A DNA stretch of 64,000 nt from Conoideocrella luteorostrata. Its lineage: Eukaryota; Ascomycota; Sordariomycetes; Hypocreales; Clavicipitaceae. Shown piece by piece: positions 37,032 through 49,553 of this stretch. Below the pieces are notes generated by a model. That model was not told the DNA's origin, searched no databases, and worked only from the letters and a program-made list of their open reading frames with translations. The stretch is from the NCBI GenBank assembly GCA_032433595.1, contig JASWJB010000019.1:124001-188000 (forward strand), given 5' to 3'. The stretch's first letter is position 1; each line of letters starts with the position of its first letter. Made by a program: the position numbers and the translations under genes.

Positions 37032-38017
37032 TCAGTATGGGGGGTTGGGTCCCATGGGAGGGTAGTCATCAGAGCGGCCCATTCCACTTGGGCGACCATC
37101 ACCAAAGTGCTTCTTGCGGAGGGCAGCAAGGCGCTTCTTCTTAGTCACTGTATTGATGTAGGTCCCAATGATGAATGATACTATGTTGAAGAAGGGCACC
37201 CAAAGCTGGTCGGGAAGGAACTTCTGGGCAAAGGCGAGACAGATTGGGGATGTGATCCAAGATACGCGCATGACTCTCCAGAAGCCAACTTTGACCGTCG
37301 CGCGGACCTGGTGGTAGGTTCGGGCACCTGCAATTAGAGCCATGGCAACCAGATAGATGCTATTCTGGATAGGCGCAATCTATGTAAAGCAAATAAGAAC
37401 CGTGTTAGTAACCAGAAGCTTCACAAGTCACTGTCAAGAACGATCGACCAAGAAATATCTGAGCCACATACAATCAAGTTACTGACGACAATCTGCATAA
37501 TCTTCGCTTTCAGGCTGGTGCGGCCGTGGAAAACTTTCTGCAAAAGCCAGATAAGGAAGTGACCCAGCGGAGCACTGACAAGAGCACCATATGCTGCCAT
37601 TTTCGGTACGCGTGAAGTGAAATAATGGCCATGCTTGTTGCGGTCCTTGGCAAGCCACGAAGCAATGAGCTCTTGGGCACCTGCCAAAGAACCTGCCGTA
37701 AGCATCTTGGTTCGCAGGGGATTCGACTCGAGCTGCTTGATGTAGGCCTATATTTCGCAATAAAAATCTCTTGGGTTAGTCTCATGCTTCCGAGACACAC
37801 ATCCGTTGTTCAAATGGAGATCAGCAGGTGACCAGAGACTTACAGCAAGATAACCCTTAGTGCCAGCATCTTGTATACCGCCCGTCAGAGCCGTGCCGAC
37901 TTTTTCGGCCAAACGATGTTTTCCGCTGGTGCCGGGAATTGGACCCTCGGGGACGGCACTCGCCGCAGCATTCTGCGCCGTCTGCCGCAAGGTATCCCGC
38001 TCAAACTTCACGGACAT
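37032..38017 (-). CDS. Mpv17/PMP22-family integral membrane protein
   Basis: A multi-pass membrane protein of the Mpv17/PMP22 family, found in peroxisomal or inner mitochondrial membranes. Exons: 37844-38017, 37472-37747 and 37032-37379; 265 aa. After a 58-residue hydrophilic N-terminus come the family features: YIKQLESNPLRTKMLTAGSLAGAQELIASWL, AAYGALVSAPLGHFLIWLLQKVF, IMQIVVSNLIIAPIQNSIYLVAMALI and FWRVMRVSWITSPICLAFAQKFLPDQLWVPFFNIVSFIIGTYINT, about four membrane segments in all. The tail is basic then Pro/Gly-rich (KKKRLAALRKKHFGDGRPSG). In Pezizomycotina one member of this family (WSC) sorts Woronin bodies from peroxisomes. Membership of that subgroup is possible but not shown by the sequence alone. 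Confidence 0.88.
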
Positions 38018-40821
38018 GGTTATAGTTGACTGTTAATCGCGGATGAGGTCGGTGACACTAGGATTGCTGGACCCAGCATAAGATGCCCCTTCAAGTAATA
38101 GTAAAACAGGGGTCCTCAGGAGTGGTGACTGTGGCAGCGTCAGCGGCGATAACGACGACGGCAGGAATGTTGGGCGAACCGAACAGGCAAATGGGGAGAT
38201 ATCACAGCCTCGTCGGATGAGACAAGAGAAATCGGGTAGCGGAGAGAGGGGTGGTGCAGGTCCTGCCGTTGAGGCTGTTTGGAGAAGGTCGGCCAATGGC
38301 TTTGTTTACGCCTCGGGACAAGAACACGCCAGCACAAGACGCATGGAGGGCAGTCACCACGTTGGCACTCGGTAATGACAGGGAGCAGCTACCTATCGAT
38401 GTGGACCCTCTCTTGGGTCCCAAAGCAAGTTGATGCCCTGTGCCATACACCGTACAATGCAGATACTTCGTATGCGTGTGCCACATGTGTATCGGCCCAA
38501 TTGGCCACGCACACTAACATGAAAAAAAAAAAACCCCCCTTTGAGGATTTGATAAGAGGGAAAAAAAAAAAGCAATCTAACTACATATTTACTTCATCCA
38601 CTACGAATTTTGCAAAAAAAAGATTGTTTGGCAGTTTAGCAAACCTCACGCAGTAACATGACTTGGATCTTGTTGAGGTCGGACTAAGTCAAACACGACT
38701 CCAGGACAAAACGAGGGCATGAACTCAGACTCCGGAAGTTACCAAGTATTTTCTTCGCCTGTAGGTACGCATGAACTCGGCACGCATTCTTCGTTTCGTG
38801 AAGCCACGAAAACATTTACATATGCTGCTATAAAAACACCGCATCACCTGTGCAACTTTTGAGGCAAGATTGATGGATGACGGATAATGCAGCACGGCGT
38901 CGAATGCACCGAAGGCCCGTGTCAACAAAAGTCGCGCCAATACAATAGTGGCACAGACGCGCGCACCATTGGCTGCTTAGTGAATTGCCAGCCCAAGGGT
39001 GTTTCTCCAGAGCAACGGTGCTAGCTACTCTGTAGTGGGGTCCTATATCAAATCAGCCAACCAAATCCACCAATTACAAAGTCATCATTTGCCTCAGCAC
39101 ATACTAGTAATAAACCGTTTCTATACGGCGTACGGAGTACTCCGTACACATCCCCATATAAGAAGTCACATTTGTTGCGAGTCTGCGGAGTAATTGCCAG
39201 TTTTGCTAGCAGCTGGCACATGATGACTTGATATTGTTGCACCTGTGCCAGCTGCCATTACATGTGAGGATTCAATTTAGATGAGCACAAAAATTCAGGC
39301 CTTGCCTTTAATTATCCATCGACTGTGCTTACTCTACATATATATATACTTAACGGGTGCACTTGCGGAACGCCTCCATAACTAACAAATGCAACTCAAA
39401 TAGACTCGGGGCACCACATTGTTGGCGCCTCGTAACAGTTAGCCGCCAAGTCGGGCAGGTTCACAGTTATGCTTTTTCTTACAGACTGCCAGATTTCTTG
39501 GTTGCTATGTCTCGGGATTTCCCGCAGTTCTCATGCTTGTTTGGACAGAGCCTTTATGGAATACTGATGATAATGCGATATCATCTACAGCCACTCCAGA
39601 AGAACAGCTTCCAACCGCAGTGTATGCATGTCGCTACAACGAGAATTTATGATCCGCAATTCAAATGTTCATAATGCTATCGTCCCGGCCCATGTGACTG
39701 GGTGTACGAATGCACACAAGACCATGAGGGAATCATGAAACGCGAGGCGTGGTCGAACTAAGCAGCGCGAGACCACGCAGTCAATATTATGCAGCCTTAT
39801 GTATCCTAGACTAATATTCTATAATATTTCAAGGTACTTTCGATGCTATTTGTGATATTCTATCGAAGCACATACAGCCCCAAAGCAATCATGACGAATT
39901 CGCAGACGAAAATTGCCGATTTCGTGCGCAAGGTTAAACTGGGGAAGTGGTCTAAATATACACGAAATCAGTTGGCCACAATTCTTTGCCAGAAGGAAAA
40001 GGAAATCTCAATAGACTTATAATAGTTTTATCTATAATTGGATTTCAAGCGGCAGATATAACCTGTAAAAGAGATTCAAACTAATACAGCCAACTCTTCT
40101 GATTACAAAACGTACAACCAACCTCGTACGACCGACGACGATACCTCGACAGATCATGCATCGGGGTCCCTTAATGCCGAAAGCCCTTGTAATTACTGAG
40201 CATGCTCGCGTTGTCGACCTAAGTTATCCGGATAGTGCATGATGGGCTTAGATGCTATTACCAATGTTGAAGTATTGCCGTCAGCGGCACTTGGTTTTGA
40301 GTTTCATAAGCGTCCGACTATTGATGCCAATGTTTGGCATCGCGGACTCAGGCTTTCATATACTTTGGTAATGCATTCTTTCATATTATGTCGGGATTGT
40401 CCGGCCAACAAATGAATGAATGAATGCCTTATTGACTCTAATGCAGGCCACTCCCAACCACAAGAGCCGAGACTTCTTCCTCGCTCGGTAAACGAACTAC
40501 TTAAAATATTGGAGAAGCATTCGCAAGATCTACATACATGCAACAATTGTGGTCAGGGTGCACCATCAACGAAAGGTGAACGCCAGGCCGATATAACAAA
40601 AACATCATCTCAACAGGTTTCTGGTACTTCCAGCCATTTAAAGCGATCTCCGTGTTGTAGGAAACCTATCTACCATTCCCGAGGAGTCACTGTACAAATA
40701 GGAAGCCCAGATAGTGGATTGGGCGCTTCCACATCAAGAACCATTGGCACACTCTACCCTTCCACAACATGCTCTCATCACAAGCGGATATTCTGGTTCC
40801 GGGTTCGCAATTGTTTAGTCC
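38018..40821. other. Intergenic region with a perfect palindrome copy, no recognisable gene
   Basis: About 2.8 kb between the divergent-facing upstream side of the Mpv17 gene and the stop of TYR1. It contains a perfect palindrome at 39130-39147, poly-A and poly-T runs near 38520-38580, a short TA array near 39342, and GAAT repeats at 40412-40425. Candidate frames at 39891-40022 (43 aa) and 40416-40886 were examined and not accepted. Confidence 0.5.
39130..39147. repeat. Perfect 18-bp copy of the dispersed palindrome
   Basis: GTACGGAGTACTCCGTAC, identical over 18 bp to the copy at 61916-61933, in intergenic DNA. Confidence 0.92.
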
Positions 40822-42640
40822 TCAATTACTCTCCTCCTTCGAGCTCTCTAAAACCTTTTTCATCATCTGGTCGCCCACTGTCTTAGCCTCGGCGAAACGA
40901 GGTTGGAAGAACTCCTGTGTACTGACAAAGCGCTTCTCCCACGTCTCAAAGTGGCCAAGTGTGACACATTCTGCCCAACCTCTCGCGGCAAACGTGAACT
41001 CCAGGTCGTCACTTCGATACATCTTGTCATCTACAGCTGTTCTCAACGTCTCGTCCAGCAAAGACGCGTCACGAAACAAATGCTCAGTCACACCTAGTCG
41101 CAGCCGGAAAAGGGGCGTGCTGCAAAGCATGTGATCGTATGGCACAATGCCTAGCGCTGCCCAACAATCCACCATGCCAAGAAGACTAAGATGATTGTTA
41201 GGTCGAGGTGGCGCGTCTGTAGGCTTGCCGAGAGAAAATGAAGACAATATTGAGGGCTCGATTAAGGGGCGGGCATCCCAGTTAGAAGCGCTACCAAAAA
41301 CCTTGTCTCTTGCATTGTGAATCCTCTCACGGAGGCCTTCCAAATTTCCCTCAAGCATCAACTTGTACAAAGCAGTAACGCTCTCGGCATATTGAGCTAC
41401 TTGTTTCCTGGCCTCAGGATTGAGGATTGCAAGTCCGGCGTACACATGCCACTTTTGGCCGTAAATGCGCAGCATGGTGTTGATTTTAACGTTCTCAATG
41501 CCACCGACGTAGCGATTCAACTCCCACGGAAATTGACTGTTGGCGTGCCAGGCCTTACCCATGGACAGGAAAGCGGCGTGAGTAACTGCCTGCGTATCGG
41601 CGGTGATTCTGTCGTGTTCTTGAGCTGTCAAGTAAACATACTTAGAGCGTAGGCAGCTCAAGACACATTCCACCTTTCGCAGCGCCTTATCAGGCGCGCG
41701 ATGCTGTATAAGAACCAGAGGTTGGTTATGCGTATCCACACCAGGGCCATGAAGGGAGTGGCATGAAATAACGTGGACGTCCGGCGGAAGGTACTTTTCG
41801 AAGGCCACGATTTCAGGCGACTTGCATGACGTTTGACCGCCTACAATGGCGCCCATTTTCGTAGCTACAAGGAGCATGATTCATGTCAGAGTTGTAGGGC
41901 ATGAAAAAACTGGGGGAGCTGAGAAAACTAAATGAGAAAGGCATACAGGGTCCAAACTGGGCAATCACGCGGTCTATTATAGCAGCCTCGACGCTGTATA
42001 TGATGTAGTCGCTGGCTCGCGAGACATAGTGGCCGTTTCGGCAGATCTCTATATTGTTCTAGACCCAGCTTCAGTATTGAATCAGGACCAGAGGCGAGTT
42101 TGAAAGACTGGCTGGGTCGTACTTTTCCTGCATATTGTTTTTTAAGGCTATCGAATCTATCTTCTCTGTCGCAGGCAAGAATCCTGATGCAAACCGTCCA
42201 TAGTCAATGTACTGTCTTTTCAACCGAGTCAGCTTTTCTCGCTTCGCAATGAAACAATTAGGTCGATAAGGAAAGACAAAAAAAATTCCATACTCGGGGA
42301 AGCTTCTTCAGACAAAAGTTTGTAAAGGTAGCAAGCGTTTTCATCAGTGAGAGTGCGAGGCTAAACCTAGAAGCCGGAACGGCCCAAAGACCGCCTCGTA
42401 CAATACTCGAGCCAAATGCGCTCTGGTCATCATTGAAGTTGACGTAGGAAGGGTTGAAAGGAATTGACAGGGCAGGGAATGTAGATTTACCTTCATATTG
42501 CGAGAACACCCGACAAAAAGTACCGAATAATCAAAATGGCTATCCAAATGCACTTACCTCCATCCTGCTGCAGACAGCCTGTCAGCGTACATCCTTCCCA
42601 TGTCGCCCATACCAATCAGTCCGACAACGAAGTCTTCCAT
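40822..42640 (-). CDS. TYR1: Prephenate dehydrogenase (NADP+), tyrosine biosynthesis
   Basis: Converts prephenate to 4-hydroxyphenylpyruvate in tyrosine synthesis, in the cytosol. Exons: 42558-42640, 42123-42183, 41947-42058 and 40822-41864; 432 aa (yeast Tyr1 is about 450). The N-terminus carries the Rossmann motif VGLIGMGDMGRMYADRL. Splicing restores AGWRILACDREDRFDSL, the NGHYVSRASDYIIYSVEAAIIDRVI block and FGPSTKMGAIVGGQTSCKSPEI. Further family blocks are HVISCHSLHGPGVDTHNQPLVLIQH, YVYLTAQEHDRITADTQAVTHAAFLSMG and NMLRIYGQKWHVYAGLAILNP-type sequence. The first intron is unusually long (374 bp) and the other two are 64 and 82 bp. It is divergent from the RCC1-repeat gene, with 464 bp between the start codons. 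Confidence 0.95.
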
Positions 42641-43104
42641 CCCATTAGGGATTGTTACAGTTGCGGGTGCCATCGCAGGTGCGTCTGCTTCTTGATAAAG
42701 AGCAAGAAGCAAAACTAGCCAGTCACATCTTCAAGAAAACTGTATCTGCCGGTTCCTTGTGCTAGAGTGCAATGGAATGAGAATCGTCGGAAGTACAATC
42801 GCTGGGTAGAATGTGGGAGGCAAAAGTTGAACAGATTCGTTACCGAAAAAAAAAGCCTCTTATGACTTGGGGCTGGTGGGTTTTTATTATGTAATCAGCG
42901 CTGCATCCCAGTAGACAATCCCCCACCAAGGCGGTTCGAGGCCATATTATTGTTAGACAGACTCATCAGCAGGTTGGAAGTGCGTCATAAGGAGTGTGGT
43001 TGACTGCAAGTTTTCAAAGACACCTGAAATAGCCAAATGCCCAACATTTCTATATTTGCCACCGCCAGACATCACATACTGTTTGTTCAATCCAGTTTGC
43101 CGAA
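42641..43104. promoter_or_regulatory. Bidirectional promoter region of TYR1 and RCC1-repeat gene
   Basis: 464 bp between two divergent start codons; no TATA box or specific motif assigned. The promoter role is inferred from gene orientation. Confidence 0.5.
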
Positions 43105-44205
43105 ATGCAGGCAGTTTTTGCTATTGGTTCCAATGGATCTGGACAGCTAGGAATTGGGCATAAAGAAGATGTGTCTGTACCTAAACCGGCTCACTTTCAC
43201 CCTGACCATCCAGCCTCCCACATCTCGAAAATCGCAGCTGGAGGCAATCATACTCTTCTTTTGAGCGAATCAGGTGATCTCTACTGGAGTGGTGACGTGT
43301 CAAGCGGAGCATGTGGAATTTCTCATGGCCTAACAGATATGCCGGTATTTCAGCCAGTTTGCCTTGTTCATAACGGCTGCGAGAACCAAATAGGAACCAT
43401 TGTTTTGCTTGCAGCTACTTGGGACGCCTCCTTTATTGTTTCAAGGGATGATTTTGGGAAACGCACAAAAATCTTCAGCTTTGGGGCCGGACTAAATGGT
43501 GAGCTTGGCTCCGGCGAGTTGACAATACGAACTGCCGCTGCCAATCTGCTCCCAAATTTCCCGCCAAAGGGGACTGAAATAATCGACTTGGCGGCCAGTA
43601 TGGGTCACGCTGTTACTGTGCTCGACAACGGCGATGCCTACGGCTGGGGGAACTGTCGCAAGTCACAAGTTGGAGAGCCTGCGGGGATGGTGTATGAACC
43701 TCGTAAGATAGATGGCATTGATTTCAAAGTGACTCGCGCAGTTTGTACCAAGGAAGCAACATGCCTTCTCGGCGCACCTGGCAGTGGAAACATACGAATA
43801 TTGGGATCAGATAAATGGGGGATCGTGTCTACCAGTCCACAGGTCGCGCCTCTATGGGTCGATGTCGGAGCGGGTTGGGGCGCCATTTATATACTAAAGC
43901 AAGATGGCACTTTGCAAGGTTGGGGCAGAGATGACCATGGCCAACTTCCACCATCCAATCTTCCTCGCATTAAACAGATTGCAATTGGAAGCGAGCACGC
44001 CGTTGTTTTGTCAGAAGACGGCCATGTGCTTTCCTGGGGATGGGGCGAACATGGAAATTGCGGCCCTCAAATTGAGAATAACGATGTTAAAGGCCGGTGG
44101 AATGTGATTGCATCTTCAAAATTCATCCCTGATAATTCTCGCATCACAAGAGTAGGCGCCGGTTGTGCCACCAGCTGGATATGTATCGGAGGTTGTCAAC
44201 GCTAG
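43105..44205 (+). CDS. RCC1-repeat (beta-propeller) protein, Ats1-like
   Basis: A single-exon 366-aa protein built almost entirely of RCC1-type blades: AIGSNGSGQLGIGHKEDV, HISKIAAGGNHTLLLSESGDLYWSG, FSFGAGLNGELGSGE, DLAASMGHAVTVLDNGDAYGWG, YILKQDGTLQGWGRDDHGQLPP, QIAIGSEHAVVLSEDGHVLSWGWGEHGNCGP, and a closing RVGAGCATSWI. The size and the start inside the first blade (MQAVFAIGSNG) resemble yeast Ats1, which works with Kti11/Dph3 in diphthamide and wobble-uridine modification, rather than the chromatin-bound RanGEF RCC1, which is usually longer and has a basic N-terminal tail. Function beyond the fold is therefore inferred. Its stop lies only 68 bp from the RAD9 stop (convergent). Confidence 0.85.
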   Translation: MQAVFAIGSNGSGQLGIGHKEDVSVPKPAHFHPDHPASHISKIAAGGNHTLLLSESGDLYWSGDVSSGACGISHGLTDMPVFQPVCLVHNGCENQIGTIVLLAATWDASFIVSRDDFGKRTKIFSFGAGLNGELGSGELTIRTAAANLLPNFPPKGTEIIDLAASMGHAVTVLDNGDAYGWGNCRKSQVGEPAGMVYEPRKIDGIDFKVTRAVCTKEATCLLGAPGSGNIRILGSDKWGIVSTSPQVAPLWVDVGAGWGAIYILKQDGTLQGWGRDDHGQLPPSNLPRIKQIAIGSEHAVVLSEDGHVLSWGWGEHGNCGPQIENNDVKGRWNVIASSKFIPDNSRITRVGAGCATSWICIGGCQR

Positions 44206-44273
44206 TCGTTCTCCATCTCTTCTTCATACTCTGCTGAGAAGACCGTCATCGTAGATGGATCCGTTTCAGAGGC

Positions 44274-46011
44274 TTAATCAGGAAATAATGCAAAGTTCTT
44301 CACCTCTGAAAGCTTTTGTGTTGGTTCCAAGTATGTTGACTGTGCCTTCTTGATCTGTACATCTGCCTCTGCCCGTGCAATAGTCTCTGATTCTTCACGA
44401 TGTCCGAGGCTTGCTGCACGTCGCTCTTCCATTCGGTACATTTGCATCGCAGAGGGATTCTATAATCGTTAGTTTGATATATGGCAATACCCCGTGGGGC
44501 GGGGGATGTGTCATGATGAAGGTGCAATTACCGGATCAGCACTATGATCCCACTCCAGTCTTGCGTCTTCCTCAACATTCTCATCCTCAGCTCTGACAGG
44601 CTCCCATCCGTCATCGTCTACAAACAAGCTCTCAGAACGAATAGTCGGTGGTGGCGGTTTCTGAGATGGACGTAGGTCAAAGGCACCTATTCTTGAAACA
44701 CTGGCCCTAGCGGCGCTAAGATGTGGTACTGGATTCGGTATGCCAGATATTGATGGAGGAGCTGAATGTTGTGAAGGCTGGTACGGATGTTGGTGGCCAG
44801 CCGCCTCCGATGGTGCCACACTTGTCCTACGTGATGCAGCTTCCAGCCGCCGCCCTGCATCACGGCCAGCTCCTCGACGGCCCTTTTTGGTTTTTTGAGC
44901 AGGATTATTTCCGCGTTCTCCAACAGTCATAACAAGGAACTCGCATGACAAAGCATCACCGGAATAAGAGAGCTGGATGGGCTTTGCAGGTAAGGAGTAT
45001 CGGGCAGAAATTGCGTTCCCCGCAATCCCAGCATGTTGAATGATTGCGCGGAAGTCTTTGACAGAAATGACGATGTGTAGCTTGTCCTCAACATCAATGT
45101 CGTCGAATTCGTCCACTTCAACGGCAATAGAAGTCTGTAATGGCTTTTTAAGTACCGCTTGGTTTGTTATTAGCAATAGGTAAATTATACGTAGATTATG
45201 AGCAGTACCATACCGTCCTCACTGACTGACTTTTCACTGAAGCACGTAAAATTGACGTGGTCCGCGTCGGCATTAATGTCCAGGTATTCAATGCCTGGCC
45301 CAAAGTGATCCATCAGTTGACGAAGAGTCCTTGATGCTATCGTCCAATGATGAGATGCATCCTCTTTACTGAACTTTGCATGAACAGGCACAGCGACTTC
45401 AAACGGCAAGCGATGTGTCGATGTTAGCCCATTTCGAAATACGATACGAACAATGAATCGGCTCTTGATGCCTTCTCCGTCTTCAATGACGATGTCGCAT
45501 CTGTCGATAAACGTCTGCTTCTCCGCATCCCGCTGATTATCTGAGCCAGAGCGGCTGCGGAAAAGAGAAATTAGGGCCTATGCTTCATGATTAGTATTCA
45601 GCATATCAGCATGATTGTGCATTTGTCCATGAGAAGTGACCAGGTCTAGTCAAGAAAGGGAGACATGCAGCACAGGTCAAAGAATATACCTACTCTGATA
45701 TACAGTGTGCAATGAAATCGGTCTCGAAATTGGCCAGTCGGTTGGAATTGATACTTGGAGAAGAACCTATTGGTTGAAAACCTAAAACTGGCATATGCCG
45801 ATTTGGAGTTGTTCAACGTCGTAAGAACAAACTATGCAACTATTAGGTTTGGCCGGGTATGGGCTTCGCTAATCACTGGGCAGGAGAGAGTCCCTACCGA
45901 ATCTTTCTTTGCTTCCAATGAGACGTCATCACTGAACTTGCTGAGGCAAATGAGCGCATCTCGAAAGGCGGACACGCCCTCCTCGCTCAGCGTGAATGAC
46001 AGAATGGCCAT
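44274..46011 (-). CDS. RAD9: Rad9 subunit of the 9-1-1 DNA damage checkpoint clamp
   Basis: A PCNA-like clamp subunit acting with Rad1 and Hus1 to activate the ATR/Mec1-type checkpoint kinase in the nucleus. Exons: 45898-46011, 45694-45831, 45214-45577, 44532-45157 and 44274-44459; 475 aa. The clamp region begins MAILSFTLSEEGVSAFRDALICLSKFSDDVSLEA, continues across splice junctions as KKDSFVLTTLNNSKSAYASFRF and FHCTLYIRALISLFRSR, and includes VAVPVHAKFSKEDASHHWTIASRTLRQLMDHF and IDVEDKLHIVISVKDFRAIIQHAGIAG. The C-terminal tail is disordered, Pro/Ser-rich with acidic patches (SLFVDDDGWEPVRAEDENVEED), as expected for the phosphorylated tail. It ends in a short conserved-looking segment (LSEVKNFALFPD). 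Identity rests on the clamp sequence, since no catalytic site exists in this family. Confidence 0.93.
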
Positions 46012-48105
46012 GTTGTGTCTATTTTGACAAGAACTTACCTAACCTGCCCGATTTATGAAACGCCTTTCGCCCCGGCTATGGAGTTACAACCCAGGGTGTG
46101 CTTCTCAGTTGGCGAAGAAGTCGTCGAGGCATGAGACGGAACACCAACCGAAGTGCCAATGGCGGCTCTCGTGTTGCAGTTGCCTTACAGTGCACGGATA
46201 GATGCATACAGCGGACTATGGGGCACACTAGGAGGGCAACTCTGCCGCCATTATAGCGATCCTAGTAACGAGTTGCCCACTGATTCTAGGTTATCTGTTC
46301 AAACATGTGAATTCAGTCAACATCATACTTTTGTCGATGATTCAAGACCCAAGAAAATAATTCGATTTCAACCAATATTTAGTTTATGCAACAGTTTCTA
46401 TCAATTTTTACCGAAATATTTGGCAGGTGCGATATCATGCTTGCCCAAGTGTCACCCCTCTAGATGAAGCCCGGATTTCCAAGCTTCTTAACCACGGAAA
46501 CAACTGAATTTGCCAAGGGAGAATCGGAAGGGACCTCGCCTCATGCCATGCCTGTCGACATGGACACTCGTTCCGAAGCGCTTGCCTCCAAAGTAATGGG
46601 AAAAGCCGAAACCCATACCGGCTGTAGAGCACGTACTATAGTCTGGTAAGTACAACACTAATAACTGGCTAAAGCCTGTTGACCGAGTTAGTGACTAACT
46701 GTCTCTCTTATCGCCACCACGATGTTGGGTGCGGTGACAAATGCAGAATAGTACACACAGGACTGTCGAACGCGATGTAGAGATAAATGCGATTCTCAGG
46801 TTCGTTTAATGTATGTGTAATGCTGTCGTCGGACGTAATAGGATGGCTTCCGCCGGAGAGTTTATATGTTCAGGGTGGACTTGGATAAACTTGACCCTCC
46901 ACGAGTCTTAAGGGAGAGGAACCGGGCCCGTGATTCGTGCATTCACCACCGCTGGACCACGAAGGCTAAAAGGTCCCTCCGGTACCACCCTTGTAACTGC
47001 CGTGCTGGCGCAGGCTGACTTTGTGGCGTGGGCTGCCTCCCATATTTCTTTAGTCCTTATTCGGCCACTCAAATGTATGCTGGCACATTACATATTTATG
47101 AGCTTCTTGATCTTGTAATTGACCTCCTCGGTAGTTAATCTGTGAAGTAACTAATTCACGCACTTTGCGTGTTAATGAACACCAGTTTCTTCTATCTTTC
47201 TATTTGCCAACATTGGGAATCCTGCGTCTTGCCGCCATATCAATTCAAAGCTCTGTAGGCCAACACCGTAATAACGGCTGCTCGTCGAAAGCAAACACAC
47301 ATGCACACGCACGTAGGCACATACACTTCAGTATGGTTCGACAATAATTCTCGTTATACCTTATGCATGGACATGTTTGCTATTTCCAGGCTTCAGTGAT
47401 AACAAGTGTGCCTTAAGACTGGTCAATCGGTGGCATATATCACCACTTACTATACAATTACCAACTTGGTATACCTCAATTATTTGCTAGGTCGTTAATG
47501 TCCGGTTGAGCCATGTTGTTGAAAGTTCTCATTATGTTACGTTTGCGAAACCAAGTATTCACCACAGTTCCAACGATTCCATATAGACAATGAATGCAGC
47601 AGTCGTGGACGCAGCTTCTCATTCCGTGGTGCGCTGCAAGATTTGCAAAGGTGCGTTCTTAGGGGTGGATACTCATCCTCACCATGAGAATACTTCAGGA
47701 CAGTCAGGTTACGTAGAATACTCTCAGAATCCGGATATCATGACCCGGGAAAGCAAGGAGCAGCCCATTTGTAACGTGAAGTGCGAGCGTTGTATTAGCT
47801 TGGCATGATGACGTGGTCTTTCGAAGCCTCTTCCAAATTAGATGGTAGTTAGCACTATGGAAATCATAGGGCCATTCAAGGAGGTTATCTGTGGCCACTT
47901 TGACCGAACCGATATTTTGATCAACAATTCGAATTATTTATAAAATGCAGCAGGTTTCAACGCCAAGCTGTGTATGTGCAACTGCATTACTCTCGCCAAC
48001 ATCGCGACAGGTGTCTTTAGCAGTTGCAGGCCACGGGGGCAGCGACTGCAATCTTGTCATCGGCCCGTCAGGCATTGCTTGCTTCAGGTGAGCTGTCGCT
48101 TGTAA
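46012..48105. other. Intergenic region, no recognisable gene
   Basis: About 2.1 kb between the RAD9 start and the end of the Zn2Cys6 regulator. Frames of 60-104 codons are present; one at 47590-47808 has a few Cys pairs (CKICKG, CNVKCERC) but no known spacing. No repeat of note. Confidence 0.5.
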
Positions 48106-49553
48106 TTAGTTCATCATGGCGTAGTCATCCTCATATTCACACATTAACCGCCGTAGAGTTGCTTGCTGGTCATCATCATTCGATGACAACAACGCAACTA
48201 CTATTAACATAGCAATATGGCCAGCAGCTAACGGTCGCTGTACTTTGGCTCGCTCTGCTAAAGATATGGCATCGGTACATAATTCATAACACTCGTCTGC
48301 TAGGGGTTGGTCGGTAGGATTGACACATCTCAAAAATCCATTCATTGCTATACCAATGGAGATCATGAGGCACTGAGCGGCGTGGAAGCAGGTTAATGCT
48401 CTCGTAAGCTTCAAAGGGAGCAAACTTAGGGGTCCGACACAGGCTGGCACGATGACAGTCTCACCGAAGTGCTTGATGCCAGGATAGACAGACCATATCG
48501 ATTCATACAGTGATTGAATTCTGTCAATATTTTCCCACGGTTTGTAGATCAACTCAGGGATTGAGCCCAGCTTGTCAACCTCCAAGCAATTGAAATTAAT
48601 ACCAGGGCTTGCATCTGCTCTTTTGTTCGCAGCCGATGACTGACTTAGATCAGCGAGTTTGTGTATCCAGGGTTGTACGTTTATTGCTGGGTTAAACACA
48701 TTTTCAAGTATCTATATATTCGCATTAGCATATTCCTCTTCTTCCAGATGAAGATGATTGAGGCATGTGACTCTGGTGCATGTATCCCATACCACAGCAA
48801 TACCGGCCGTAACCATGACTTGTATAGCAAAAGGATCTTGGGGTTCTCGGTCCACCATAATCTTGAGTAAATGCGACAATGCCTCGCCATGATTAGGATA
48901 TTTATCGTATTTGCTCACCACCCAATCATGACAGACCATTATGAGATAGATGGCGCACAGTGTCTCTGCCGAGTATGTCTTCTCAGGGTCGTTTATAGTA
49001 TTCTGCACTGCCTGTAGAGAAATAGCATATTTCCGCAGGGACTCCACAGACCTCTGCTTCGACCGAGCACCTTTGACTGCACTAGCGAATGCTGACGCGG
49101 CAGCATCTAGAGCGGGATTGTGACCAATGCGTTTAGGGATTTCCTTAATAAAGGAGCCAAAGGAGAAGACATCGTATCCAGGATCAGTTACCTCTAATAC
49201 AGAGACCAACATGCCAACAGTAATACTGATGTTGCTACTTGGAGCTCTAGGGGGATCCCCTTTCCGGGAGGTAAGGGATATAGTGGGACGTCTTGTAACT
49301 CGTTTATCAACAACTATGAAGGCCGCTGAATGATCCTTGAACTTGAATCGCTGTTTCCCGACACCGATGCAAGCAATGTCCAGTCTAGAACAACGTGAGC
49401 ATGACGGCTTAGCTTGGTCACACTACAACCCCAGTCAGCGAGATGTCTACATGAGCCGCGGAGCATCGAGGCCGACTAAAAATGTCCCAATAGTACCTTT
49501 TTCTTCTGCCGACGACAGGCTTCACAGCCCCGGTATGATGGTACGCCAGGCAT
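48106..49553 (-). CDS. Zn2Cys6 (Gal4-type) fungal transcription factor
   Basis: A DNA-binding regulator of unknown target. Exons: 49497-49553, 48793-49422 and 48106-48711; 430 aa. The binuclear zinc cluster is complete but split by the first intron: CEACRRQKKK from exon 1 joins CDQAKPSCSRCSRLDIAC from exon 2, giving spacing C-x2-C-x6-C-x6-C-x2-C-x6-C. A basic linker (KQRFKFKD, KRVTRRP) follows. The rest is helical and resembles the fungal_trans_2 middle region (LRKYAISLQAVQNTINDPEKTYSAETLCAIYLIMVCHDW, ILENVFNPAINVQPWIHKL). The second intron (GTATGG donor, GCTAAT branch site, TATAG acceptor) removes an in-frame stop. It starts at MPGVPSYRGC, very close to the zinc cluster, as is usual. No cluster of target-like genes lies beside it. 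Confidence 0.9.

Noticed and set aside
39891..40022. Short frame starting MTNSQTKIADFVRK
   Set aside because: Only 43 residues, no splice continuation, followed by stops in all frames.
40416..40886. 156-codon plus-strand frame with Cys pairs
   Set aside because: It overlaps the end of TYR1 antisense, begins in a GAAT repeat, and the Cys spacing fits no zinc motif.
47590..47808. Possible small zinc-binding protein (CKICKG...CNVKCERC)
   Set aside because: Cysteine spacing does not match Zn2Cys6, RING or zinc-ribbon patterns, and no flanking exons are evident.
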